This document shows, piece by piece, positions 21,301 to 33,775 of a stretch of 64,000 nt of DNA (position 1 is the stretch's first letter; every line of letters starts with the position of its first letter). The DNA comes from Brachyhypopomus gauderio (Eukaryota; Chordata; Actinopteri; Gymnotiformes; Hypopomidae). The notes under the pieces were generated by a model, which saw only the letters and a program-made list of their open reading frames with translations, was not told the origin of the DNA and made no database searches. The DNA is taken from the NCBI RefSeq assembly GCF_052324685.1, contig NC_135219.1, forward strand, positions 19,910,985-19,974,984, read 5' to 3'. Both the position numbers and the translations under genes were made by a program.

Positions 21301-24300
21301 GTCAAAATTGGGCCTCCATGGAACCTCATTCACATTCCAACACACCTCAGAAGGTTCCCAAGGCGTAAGCACATGGCAATTCCTCACAGACATTATGGCT
21401 AGAATAGAAAGACCATTGTTCATTACAGTTAGAAATAAGTTCCATTAATTCATCTTGGGGGAAATTACTGCATTAAGGAGATCTGAAGTGAAAAGGCTTT
21501 ACATTCTGGTGATTTCTGATTTAAATCCACATAAATATGGCTTTAATGTGTGTGTATATATACATATTCTTTCAGAGATCTACAAGAAAACCTATGCAGG
21601 AACCCTGATGGAGAACGTGCTCCCTGGTGCTACACCACAGATCCCTCCGTGCGCTGGGAGTTCTGTAAGATCGAGCGCTGCAGCAGCCAGGTCTCCCCAG
21701 TTGCCCCAATGCCCACCCAGTCTGGGCATAAACCCCTGGCCCCCTCGCCAGCTCCCTCTCCAATCAAAGGTTTGCCATCATCACATGCTGCTCACTACGA
21801 TATTCACCAGGAGATGTCAATCTTTAAATCTGTAAGGGTTCACTCGTCCTCACTTTAGTTCTGAAGTCAGCACAGAGACGGTGTGTGTCAGCTTTATATT
21901 CAGCAGAACACAAAACACTCAGCATGATTTGGATACTGTAAATGTGCCTATTGTGTATTTTGTTTTGTAGCATCTGTGCCACCAAGCATTGTGCCAGAGC
22001 TGACCTGTGCTACAGGAGATGGTAGCTCCTACAGAGGAACCGTTGCTGTGACAGAGTCTGGGAAAACCTGCCAGACCTGGGCATCTCAATACCCTCATGA
22101 GCATTCTAGAACACCAGAGAAGTTCCCATGCAGGTGAGCAATGATGCAGGATATGCAGCATAAGATGAAGGAATATGCAGTGAGGTCTTTGCTTTTATTT
22201 TTTGCCCATGCATGTCTTCAATTAACCTTTTTAAAACACAGATTTAATTTTACAGATAATTTTAGTTTAGAATACAAATTCATATTGTAGTTTTGTGCAC
22301 GTAAGCTAAATTTGTGTCTATTTCAGAGGCCTTGAGAAAAATTACTGCCGAAACCCTGACAATGAGAGGAGACTATGGTGTTACACGACTGACCCAGAGA
22401 CCCGCTGGGAGTACTGTGCCATACCCAGCTGTGACACTGCCCCACGCACTGGTCAGCTTCTCCTTAAATCAGACTAAACTGGCTTGGCCAATCCTTTCTC
22501 TTCATGTATATACTTGTCTCTTCACTTTCAGATTTGTCATGTATGTCACAGGAGTGCTATAGAGCTGATATAATATAACCCCTGTGATTTTAGAAGAGCA
22601 AGTGATGGCTCCAACTGAGGATTGCTATGAAGGAGATGGGAGCTCGTATCGTGGAGGCATGTCAGAGACCATCAGTGGGAAGAAATGTCAAAATTGGGCC
22701 TCCATGGAACCTCATTCACATTCCAACACACCTCAGAAGGTTCCCAAGGCGTAAGCACATGGCAATTCCTCACAGACATTATGGCTAGAATAGAAAGACC
22801 GTTGTTCATTACAGTTAGAAATAAGTTCCATTAATTCATCTTGGGGGAAATTACTGCATTAAGGAGATCTGAAGTGAAAAGGCTTTACATTCTGGTGATT
22901 TCTGATTTAAATCCACATAAATATGGCTTTAATGTGTGTGTATATATACATATTCTTTCAGAGATCTACAAGAAAACCTATGCAGGAACCCTGATGGAGA
23001 ACGTGCTCCCTGGTGCTACACCACAGATCCCTCCGTGCGCTGGGAGTTCTGTAAGATCGAGCGCTGCAGCAGCCAGGTCTCCCCAGTTGCCCCAATGCCC
23101 ACCCAGTCTGGGCATAAACCCCTGGCCCCCTCGCCAGCTCCCTCTCCAATCAAAGGTTTGCCATCATCACATGCTGCTCACTACGATATTCACCAGGAGA
23201 TGTCAATCTTTAAATCTGTAAGGGTTCACTCGTCCTCACCTTAGTTCTGAAGTCAGCACAGAGACGGTGTGTGTCAGCTTTATATTCAGCAGAACACAAA
23301 ACACTCAGCATGATTTGGATACTGTAAATGTGCCTATTGTGTATTTTGTTTTGTAGCATCTGTGCCACCAAGCATTGTGCCAGAGCTGACCTGTGCTACA
23401 GGAGATGGTAGCTCCTACAGAGGAACCGTTGCTGTGACAGAGTCTGGGAAAACCTGCCAGACCTGGGCATCTCAATACCCTCATGAGCATTCTAGAACAC
23501 CAGAGAAGTTCCCATGCAGGTGAGCAATGATGCAGGATATGCAGCATAAGATGAAGGAATATGCAGTGAGGTCTTTGCTTTTATTTTTTGCCCATGCATG
23601 TCTTCAATTAACCTTTTTAAAACACAGATTTAATTTTACAGATAATTTTAGTTTAGAATACAAATTCATATTGTAGTTTTGTGCACGTAAGCTAAATTTG
23701 TGTCTATTTCAGAGGCCTTGAGAAAAATTACTGCCGAAACCCTGACAATGAGAGGAGACTATGGTGTTACACGACTGACCCAGAGACCCGCTGGGAGTAC
23801 TGTGCCATACCCAGCTGTGACACTGCCCCACGCACTGGTCAGCTTCTCCTTAAATCAGACTAAACTGGCTTGGCCAATCCTTTCTCTTCATGTATATACT
23901 TGTCTCTTCACTTTCAGATTTGTCATGTATGTCACAGGAGTGCTATAGAGCTGATATAATATAACCACTGTGATTTTAGAAGAGCAAGTGATCGCTCCAA
24001 CTGAGGATTGCTATGAAGGAGATGGGAGCTCGTATCGTGGAGGCATGTCAGAGACCATCAGTGGGAAGAAATGTCAAAATTGGGCCTCCATGGAACCTCA
24101 TTCACATTCCAACACACCTCAGAAGGTTCCCAAGGCGTAAGCACATGGCAATTCCTCACAGACATTATGGCTAGAATAGAAAGACCGTTGTTCATTACAG
24201 TTAGAAATAAGTTCTATTAATTCATCTTGGGGGAAATTACTGCATTAAGGAGATCTGAAGTGAAAAGGCTTTACATTCTGGTGATTTCTGATTTAAATCC

Positions 24301-27300
24301 ACATAAATATGGCTTTAATGTGTGTGTATATATACATATTCTTTCAGAGATCTACAAGAAAACCTATGCAGGAACCCTGATGGAGAACGTGCTCCCTGGT
24401 GCTACACCACAGATCCCTCCGTGCGCTGGGAGTTCTGTAAGATCGAGCGCTGCAGCAGCCAGGTCTCCCCAGTTGCCCCAATGCCCACCCAGTCTGGGCA
24501 TAAACCCCTGGCCCCCTCGCCAGCTCCCTCTCCAATCAAAGGTTTGCCATCATCACATGCTGCTCACTACGATATTCACCAGGAGATGTCAATCTTTAAA
24601 TCTGTAAGGGTTCACTCGTCCTCACCTTAGTTCTGAAGTCAGCACAGAGACGGTGTGTGTCAGCTTTATATTCAGCAGAACACAAAACACTCAGCATGAT
24701 TTGGATACTGTAAATGTGCCTATTGTGTATTTTGTTTTGTAGCATCTGTGCCACCAAGCATTGTGCCAGAGCTGACCTGTGCTACAGGAGATGGTAGCTC
24801 CTACAGAGGAACCGTTGCTGTGACAGAGTCTGGGAAAACCTGCCAGACCTGGGCATCTCAATACCCTCATGAGCATTCTAGAACACCAGAGAAGTTCCCA
24901 TGCAGGTGAGCAATGATGCAGGATATGCAGCATAAGATGAAGGAATATGCAGTGAGGTCTTTGCTTTTATTTTTTGCCCATGCATGTCTTCAATTAACCT
25001 TTTTAAAACACAGATTTAATTTTACAGATAATTTTAGTTTAGAATACAAATTCATATTGTAGTTTTGTGCACGTAAGCTAAATTTGTGTCTATTTCAGAG
25101 GCCTTGAGAAAAATTACTGCCGAAACCCTGACAATGAGAGGAGACTATGGTGTTACACGACTGACCCAGAGACCCGCTGGGAGTACTGTGCCATACCCAG
25201 CTGTGACACTGCCCCACGCACTGGTCAGCTTCTCCTTAAATCAGACTAAACTGGCTTGGCCAATCCTTTCTCTTCATGTATATACTTGTCTCTTCACTTT
25301 CAGATTTGTCATGTATGTCACAGGAGTGCTATAGAGCTGATATAATATAACCCCTGTGATTTTAGAAGAGCAAGTGATGGCTCCAACTGAGGATTGCTAT
25401 GAAGGAGATGGGAGCTCGTATCGTGGAGGCATGTCAGAGACCATCAGTGGGAAGAAATGTCAAAATTGGGCCTCCATGGAACCTCATTCACATTCCAACA
25501 CACCTCAGAAGGTTCCCAAGGCGTAAGCACATGGCAATTCCTCACAGACATTATGGCTAGAATAGAAAGACCGTTGTTCATTACAGTTAGAAATAAGTTC
25601 CATTAATTCATCTTGGGGGAAATTACTGCATTAAGGAGATCTGAAGTGAAAAGGCTTTACATTCTGGTGATTTCTGATTTAAATCCACATAAATATGGCT
25701 TTAATGTGTGTGTATATATACATATTCTTTCAGAGATCTACAAGAAAACCTATGCAGGAACCCTGATGGAGAACGTGCTCCCTGGTGCTACACCACAGAT
25801 CCCTCCGTGCGCTGGGAGTTCTGTAAGATCGAGCGCTGCAGCAGCCAGGTCTCCCCAGTTGCCCCAATGCCCACCCAGTCTGGGCATAAACCCCTGGCCC
25901 CCTCGCCAGCTCCCTCTCCAATCAAAGGTTTGCCATCATCACATGCTGCTCACTACGATATTCACCAGGAGATGTCAATCTTTAAATCTGTAAGGGTTCA
26001 CTCGTCCTCACTTTAGTTCTGAAGTCAGCACAGAGACGGTGTGTGTCAGCTTTATATTCAGCAGAACACAAAACACTCAGCATGATTTGGATACTGTAAA
26101 TGTGCCTATTGTGTATTTTGTTTTGTAGCATCTGTGCCACCAAGCATTGTGCCAGAGCTGACCTGTGCTACAGGAGATGGTAGCTCCTACAGAGGAACCG
26201 TTGCTGTGACAGAGTCTGGGAAAACCTGCCAGACCTGGGCATCTCAATACCCTCATGAGCATTCTAGAACACCAGAGAAGTTCCCATGCAGGTGAGCAAT
26301 GATGCAGGATATGCAGCATAAGATGAAGGAATATGCAGTGAGGTCTTTGCTTTTATTTTTTGCCCATGCATGTCTTCAATTAACCTTTTTAAAACACAGA
26401 TTTAATTTTACAGATAATTTTAGTTTAGAATACAAATTCATATTGTAGTTTTGTGCACGTAAGCTAAATTTGTGTCTATTTCAGAGGCCTTGAGAAAAAT
26501 TACTGCCGAAACCCTGACAATGAGAGGAGACTATGGTGTTACACGACTGACCCAGAGACCCGCTGGGAGTACTGTGCCATACCCAGCTGTGACACTGCCC
26601 CACGCACTGGTCAGCTTCTCCTTAAATCAGACTAAACTGGCTTGGCCAATCCTTTCTCTTCATGTATATACTTGTCTCTTCACTTTCAGATTTGTCATGT
26701 ATGTCACAGGAGTGCTATAGAGCTGATATAATATAACCCCTGTGATTTTAGAAGAGCAAGTGATGGCTCCAACTGAGGATTGCTATGAAGGAGATGGGAG
26801 CTCGTATCGTGGAGGCATGTCAGAGACCATCAGTGGGAAGAAATGTCAAAATTGGGCCTCTATGGAACCTCATTCACATTCCAACACACCTCAGAAGGTT
26901 CCCAAGGCGTAAGCACATGGCAATTCCTCACAGACATTATGGCTAGAATAGAAAGACCGTTGTTCATTACAGTTAGAAATAAGTTCCATTAATTCATCTT
27001 GGGGGAAATTACTGCATTAAGGAGATCTGAAGTGAAAAGGCTTTACATTCTGGTGATTTCTGATTTAAATCCACATAAATATGGCTTTAATGTGTGTGTA
27101 TATATACATATTCTTTCAGAGATCTACAAGAAAACCTATGCAGGAACCCTGATGGAGAACGTGCTCCCTGGTGCTACACCACAGATCCCTCCGTGCGCTG
27201 GGAGTTCTGTAAGATCGAGCGCTGCAGCAGCCAGGTCTCCCCAGTTGCCCCAATGCCCACCCAGTCTGGGCATAAACCCCTGGCCCCCTCGCCAGCTCCC

Positions 27301-30300
27301 TCTCCAATCAAAGGTTTGCCATCATCACATGCTGCTCACTACGATATTCACCAGGAGATGTCAATCTTTAAATCTGTAAGGGTTCACTCGTCCTCACCTT
27401 AGTTCTGAAGTCAGCACAGAGACGGTGTGTGTCAGCTTTATATTCAGCAGAACACAAAACACTCAGCATGATTTGGATACTGTAAATGTGCCTATTGTGT
27501 ATTTTGTTTTGTAGCATCTGTGCCACCAAGCATTGTGCCAGAGCTGACCTGTGCTACAGGAGATGGTAGCTCCTACAGAGGAACCGTTGCTGTGACAGAG
27601 TCTGGGAAAACCTGCCAGACCTGGGCATCTCAATACCCTCATGAGCATTCTAGAACACCAGAGAAGTTCCCATGCAGGTGAGCAATGATGCAGGATATGC
27701 AGCATAAGATGAAGGAATATGCAGTGAGGTCTTTGCTTTTATTTTTTGCCCATGCATGTCTTCAATTAACCTTTTTAAAACACAGATTTAATTTTACAGA
27801 TAATTTTAGTTTAGAATACAAATTCATATTGTAGTTTTGTGCACGTAAGCTAAATTTGTGTCTATTTCAGAGGCCTTGAGAAAAATTACTGCCGAAACCC
27901 TGACAATGAGAGGAGACTATGGTGTTACACGACTGACCCAGAGACCCGCTGGGAGTACTGTGCCATACCCAGCTGTGACACTGCCCCACGCACTGGTCAG
28001 CTTCTCCTTAAATCAGACTAAACTGGCTTGGCCAATCCTTTCTCTTCATGTATATACTTGTCTCTTCACTTTCAGATTTGTCATGTATGTCACAGGAGTG
28101 CTATAGAGCTGATATAATATAACCACTGTGATTTTAGAAGAGCAAGTGATCGCTCCAACTGAGGATTGCTATGAAGGAGATGGGAGCTCGTATCGTGGAG
28201 GCATGTCAGAGACCATCAGTGGGAAGAAATGTCAAAATTGGGCCTCCATGGAACCTCATTCACATTCCAACACACCTCAGAAGGTTCCCAAGGCGTAAGC
28301 ACATGGCAATTCCTCACAGACATTATGGCTAGAATAGAAAGACCGTTGTTCATTACAGTTAGAAATAAGTTCTATTAATTCATCTTGGGGGAAATTACTG
28401 CATTAAGGAGATCTGAAGTGAAAAGGCTTTACATTCTGGTGATTTCTGATTTAAATCCACATAAATATGGCTTTAATGTGTGTGTATATATACATATTCT
28501 TTCAGAGATCTACAAGAAAACCTATGCAGGAACCCTGATGGAGAACGTGCTCCCTGGTGCTACACCACAGATCCCTCCGTGCGCTGGGAGTTCTGTAAGA
28601 TCGAGCGCTGCAGCAGCCAGGTCTCCCCAGTTGCCCCAATGCCCACCCAGTCTGGGCATAAACCCCTGGCCCCCTCGCCAGCTCCCTCTCCAATCAAAGG
28701 TTTGCCATCATCACATGCTGCTCACTACGATATTCACCAGGAGATGTCAATCTTTAAATCTGTAAGGGTTCACTCGTCCTCACCTTAGTTCTGAAGTCAG
28801 CACAGAGACGGTGTGTGTCAGCTTTATATTCAGCAGAACACAAAACACTCAGCATGATTTGGATACTGTAAATGTGCCTATTGTGTATTTTGTTTTGTAG
28901 CATCTGTGCCACCAAGCATTGTGCCAGAGCTGACCTGTGCTACAGGAGATGGTAGCTCCTACAGAGGAACCGTTGCTGTGACAGAGTCTGGGAAAACCTG
29001 CCAGACCTGGGCATCTCAATACCCTCATGAGCATTCTAGAACACCAGAGAAGTTCCCATGCAGGTGAGCAATGATGCAGGATATGCAGCATAAGATGAAG
29101 GAATATGCAGTGAGGTCTTTGCTTTTATTTTTTGCCCATGCATGTCTTCAATTAACCTTTTTAAAACACAGATTTAATTTTACAGATAATTTTAGTTTAG
29201 AATACAAATTCATATTGTAGTTTTGTGCACGTAAGCTAAATTTGTGTCTATTTCAGAGGCCTTGAGAAAAATTACTGCCGAAACCCTGACAATGAGAGGA
29301 GACTATGGTGTTACACGACTGACCCAGAGACCCGCTGGGAGTACTGTGCCATACCCAGCTGTGACACTGCCCCACGCACTGGTCAGCTTCTCCTTAAATC
29401 AGACTAAACTGGCTTGGCCAATCCTTTCTCTTCATGTATATACTTGTCTCTTCACTTTCAGATTTGTCATGTATGTCACAGGAGTGCTATAGAGCTGATA
29501 TAATATAACCCCTGTGATTTTAGAAGAGCAAGTGATCGCTCCAACTGAGGATTGCTATGAAGGAGATGGGAGCTCGTATCGTGGAGGCATGTCAGAGACC
29601 ATCAGTGGGAAGAAATGTCAAAATTGGGCCTCCATGGAACCTCATTCACATTCCAACACACCTCAGAAGGTTCCCAAGGCGTAAGCACATGGCAATTCCT
29701 CACAGACATTATGGCTAGAATAGAAAGACCGTTGTTCATTACAGTTAGAAATAAGTTCCATTAATTCATCTTGGGGGAAATTACTGCATTAAGGAGATCT
29801 GAAGTGAAAAGGCTTTACATTCTGGTGATTTCTGATTTAAATCCACATAAATATGGCTTTAATGTGTGTGTATATATACATATTCTTTCAGAGATCTACA
29901 AGAAAACCTATGCAGGAACCCTGATGGAGAACGTGCTCCCTGGTGCTACACCACAGATCCCTCCGTGCGCTGGGAGTTCTGTAAGATCGAGCGCTGCAGC
30001 AGCCAGGTCTCCCCAGTTGCCCCAATGCCCACCCAGTCTGGGCATAAACCCCTGGCCCCCTCGCCAGCTCCCTCTCCAATCAAAGGTTTGCCATCATCAC
30101 ATGCTGCTCACTACGATATTCACCAGGAGATGTCAATCTTTAAATCTGTAAGGGTTCACTCGTCCTCACCTTAGTTCTGAAGTCAGCACAGAGACGGTGT
30201 GTGTCAGCTTTATATTCAGCAGAACACAAAACACTCAGCATGATTTGGATACTGTAAATGTGCCTATTGTGTATTTTGTTTTGTAGCATCTGTGCCACCA

Positions 30301-33300
30301 AGCATTGTGCCAGAGCTGACCTGTGCTACAGGAGATGGTAGCTCCTACAGAGGAACCGTTGCTGTGACAGAGTCTGGGAAAACCTGCCAGACCTGGGCAT
30401 CTCAATACCCTCATGAGCATTCTAGAACACCAGAGAAGTTCCCATGCAGGTGAGCAATGATGCAGGATATGCAGCATAAGATGAAGGAATATGCAGTGAG
30501 GTCTTTGCTTTTATTTTTTGCCCATGCATGTCTTCAATTAACCTTTTTAAAACACAGATTTAATTTTACAGATAATTTTAGTTTAGAATACAAATTCATA
30601 TTGTAGTTTTGTGCACGTAAGCTAAATTTGTGTCTATTTCAGAGGCCTTGAGAAAAATTACTGCCGAAACCCTGACAATGAGAGGAGACTATGGTGTTAC
30701 ACGACTGACCCAGAGACCCGCTGGGAGTACTGTGCCATACCCAGCTGTGACACTGCCCCACGCACTGGTCAGCTTCTCCTTAAATCAGACTAAACTGGCT
30801 TGGCCAATCCTTTCTCTTCATGTATATACTTGTCTCTTCACTTTCAGATTTGTCATGTATGTCACAGGAGTGCTATAGAGCTGATATAATATAACCACTG
30901 TGATTTTAGAAGAGCAAGTGATCGCTCCAACTGAGGATTGCTATGAAGGAGATGGGAGCTCGTATCGTGGAGGCATGTCAGAGACCATCAGTGGGAAGAA
31001 ATGTCAAAATTGGGCCTCCATGGAACCTCATTCACATTCCAACACACCTCAGAAGGTTCCCAAGGCGTAAGCACATGGCAATTCCTCACAGACATTATGG
31101 CTAGAATAGAAAGACCGTTGTTCATTACAGTTAGAAATAAGTTCTATTAATTCATCTTGGGGGAAATTACTGCATTAAGGAGATCTGAAGTGAAAAGGCT
31201 TTACATTCTGGTGATTTCTGATTTAAATCCACATAAATATGGCTTTAATGTGTGTGTATATATACATATTCTTTCAGAGATCTACAAGAAAACCTATGCA
31301 GGAACCCTGATGGAGAACGTGCTCCCTGGTGCTACACCACAGATCCCTCCGTGCGCTGGGAGTTCTGTAAGATCGAGCGCTGCAGCAGCCAGGTCTCCCC
31401 AGTTGCCCCAATGCCCACCCAGTCTGGGCATAAACCCCTGGCCCCCTCGCCAGCTCCCTCTCCAATCAAAGGTTTGCCATCATCACATGCTGCTCACTAC
31501 GATATTCACCAGGAGATGTCAATCTTTAAATCTGTAAGGGTTCACTCGTCCTCACCTTAGTTCTGAAGTCAGCACAGAGACGGTGTGTGTCAGCTTTATA
31601 TTCAGCAGAACACAAAACACTCAGCATGATTTGGATACTGTAAATGTGCCTATTGTGTATTTTGTTTTGTAGCATCTGTGCCACCAAGCATTGTGCCAGA
31701 GCTGACCTGTGCTACAGGAGATGGTAGCTCCTACAGAGGAACCGTTGCTGTGACAGAGTCTGGGAAAACCTGCCAGACCTGGGCATCTCAATACCCTCAT
31801 GAGCATTCTCGAACACCAGAGAAGTTCCCATGCAGGTGAGCAATGATGCAGGATATGCAGCATAAGATAAAGGAATATGCAGTGAGGTCTTTGCTTTTAT
31901 TTTTTGCCCATGCATGTCTTCAATTAACCTTTTTAAAACACAGATTTAATTTTACAGATAATTTTAGTTTAGAATACAAATTCATATTGTAGTTTTGTGC
32001 ACGTAAGCTAAATTTGTGTCTATTTCAGAGGCCTTGAGAAAAATTACTGCCGAAACCCTGACAATGAGAGGAGACTATGGTGTTACACGACTGACCCAGA
32101 GACCCGCTGGGAGTACTGTGCCATACCCAGCTGTGACACTGCCCCACACACTGGTCAGCTTCTCCTTAAATCAGACTAAACTGTCTTGGCCAATCCTTTC
32201 TCTTCATGTATATACTTGTCTCTTCACTTTCAGATTTGTCATGTATGTCACAGGAGTGCTATAGAGCTGATATAATATAACCACTGTGATTTTAGAAGAG
32301 CAAGTGATCGCTCCAACTGAGGATTGCTATGAAGGAGATGGGAGCTCGTATCGTGGAGGCATGTCAGAGACCATCAGTGGGAAGAAATGTCAAAATTGGG
32401 CCTCCATGGAACCTCATTCACATTCCAACACACCTCAGAAGGTTCCCAAGGCGTAAGCACATGGCAATTCCTCACAGACATTATGGCTAGAATAGAAAGA
32501 CTGTTGTTCATTACAGTTAGAAATAAGTTCTATTAATTCATCTTGGGGGAAATTACTGCATTAAGGAGATCTGAAGTGAAAAGGCTTTACATTCTGGTGA
32601 TTTCTGATTTAAATCCACATAAATATGGCTTTAATGTGTGTGTATGTATACGTATTCTTTCAGAGATCTACAAGAAAACCTATGCAGGAACCCTGATGGA
32701 GAACGTGCTCCCTGGTGTTACACCACAGATCCCTCCGTGCGCTGGGAGTTCTGTAAGATCGAGCGCTGCAGCAGCCAGGTCTCCCCAGTTGCCCCAATGC
32801 CCACCCAGTCTGGGCATAAACCCCTGGCCCCCTCGCCAGCTCTCTCTCCAATCAAAGGTTTGCCATCATCACATGCTGCTCACTACGATATTCACCAGGA
32901 GATGTTAATCTTTAAATCTGTAAGGGTTCACTCGTCCTCACTTTAGTTCTGAAGTCAGCACAGAGACGGTGTGTGTCAGCTTTATATTCAGCAGAACACA
33001 AAACACTCAGCATGATTTGGATACTGTAAATGTGCCTATTGTGTATTTTGTTTTGTAGCATCTGTGCCACCAAGCATTGTGCCAGAGCTGACCTGTGCTA
33101 CAGGAGATGGTAGCTCCTACAGAGGAACCGTTGCTGTGACAGAGTCTGGGAAAACCTGCCAGACCTGGGCATCTCAATACCCTCATGAGCATTCTAGAAC
33201 ACCAGAGAAGTTCCCATGCAGGTGAGCAATGATGCAGGATATGCAGCATAAGATAAAGGAATATGCAGTGAGGTCTTTGCTTTTATTTTTTGCCCATGCA

Positions 33301-33565
33301 TATCTTCAATTAACCTTTTTAAAACACAGATTTAATTTTACAGATAATTTTAGTTTAGAATACAAATTCATATTGTAGTTTTGTGCACGTAAGCTAAATT
33401 TGTGTCTATTTCAGAGGCCTTGAGAAAAATTACTGCCGAAACCCTGACAATGAGAGGAGACTATGGTGTTACACAACTGACCCAGAGACCCGCTGGGAGT
33501 ACTGTGCCATACCCAGCTGTGACACTGCCCCACACACTGGTCAGCTTCTCCTTAAATCAGACTAA
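15306..33565 (+). CDS. Apolipoprotein(a)-like multi-kringle protein, 25 kringles, no protease
   Basis: The signal exon is 15306-15354 ([16 protein letters not shown]). A 30-base exon follows (15478-15507), then K2 exons 16302-16422 and 16569-16687, then 12 units of four exons. In unit 1 these are 17050-17206, 17418-17611, 17813-17975 and 18169-18293, repeating every 1386 bases; the last exon starts at 33415. All phases match (1/2/1/2). If the last exon is read past its usual donor, translation stops at 33565, giving about 2670 residues. The order is K2 then (K4-type, linker, K3-type) x12. No PAN domain, K1, K5 or protease exon was found. Both repeated kringle types keep D-x-E and R-W positions used for lysine binding in plasminogen kringles. 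A secreted, lysine-binding plasma-type protein is inferred. The true 3' end is uncertain because sequence homology stops at 33667. Confidence 0.8.
16302..16687 (+). other. K2-type kringle (two exons)
   Basis: Exons 16302-16422 and 16569-16687 encode [16 protein letters not shown] ... [13 protein letters not shown]. The CIHCSGENY start, with an extra Cys two residues after the first kringle Cys, is the signature of plasminogen K2, where that Cys bonds to K3. The exon ends in phase 1 and can splice in frame to the K4-type exon at 17050. Confidence 0.85.
16769..16909 (+). pseudogene. Relic second half of a K3-type kringle
   Basis: It is closely similar to the K3 second-half exon of the array, but the 5' end is scrambled and the acceptor is lost. 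The NYCRNP Arg is Gln, and a kringle Cys is Tyr (WEYYAIPSC). The matching first-half exon is absent. Its phase cannot follow K2, so it is probably skipped. Confidence 0.8.
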
Positions 33566-33667
33566 ACTGTCTTGGCCAATCCTTTCTCTTCATGTATATA
33601 CTTGTCTCTTCACTTTCAGATTTGTCATGTATGTCACAGGAGTGCTATAGAGCTGATATAATATAAC
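17050..33667 (+). repeat. Twelve 1386-bp tandem units, each with a K4-type and a K3-type kringle
   Basis: Unit starts (K4 first-half exon) are 17050, 18436, 19822, 21208, 22594, 23980, 25366, 26752, 28138, 29524, 30910 and 32296, an exact period with no net indels. Each unit has exons of 157, 194, 163 and 125 bases (639 coding, 213 codons), so copy-number change keeps the frame. Introns are as conserved as exons, with only scattered single-base differences. The units at the right end (from about 32016) carry more private variants than the interior. Homology ends at 33667, inside the intron before the next K4 exon. Confidence 0.97.
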
Positions 33668-33775
33668 CCAGTGGTTCCCAAACTTTTTCTGCCGTTCCCC
33701 CCTTTAGTAGATAAGAATATTTTTGCGACCCCCCTACACACACACCCCCATATTGACACATGTGCACATGTTTTA
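33668..33775 (+). mobile_element. hAT-family terminal fragment
   Basis: Starts CAGTGGTTCCCAAACTTTTT (from about 33669), a common hAT terminus in vertebrates. It abuts the array breakpoint; the opposite terminus was not found. Confidence 0.6.

Noticed and set aside
2764-33667. The two kringle segments as one gene with swapped pieces
   Set aside because: 2764-3050 and 33375-33667 cover the same part of the repeat, so they overlap in content and are duplicates, not two halves; a misassembly cannot be fully excluded.
17050-33667. CRISPR-like or satellite array
   Set aside because: The unit is 1386 bases with intact exons and conserved splice sites; it is a coding tandem duplication.
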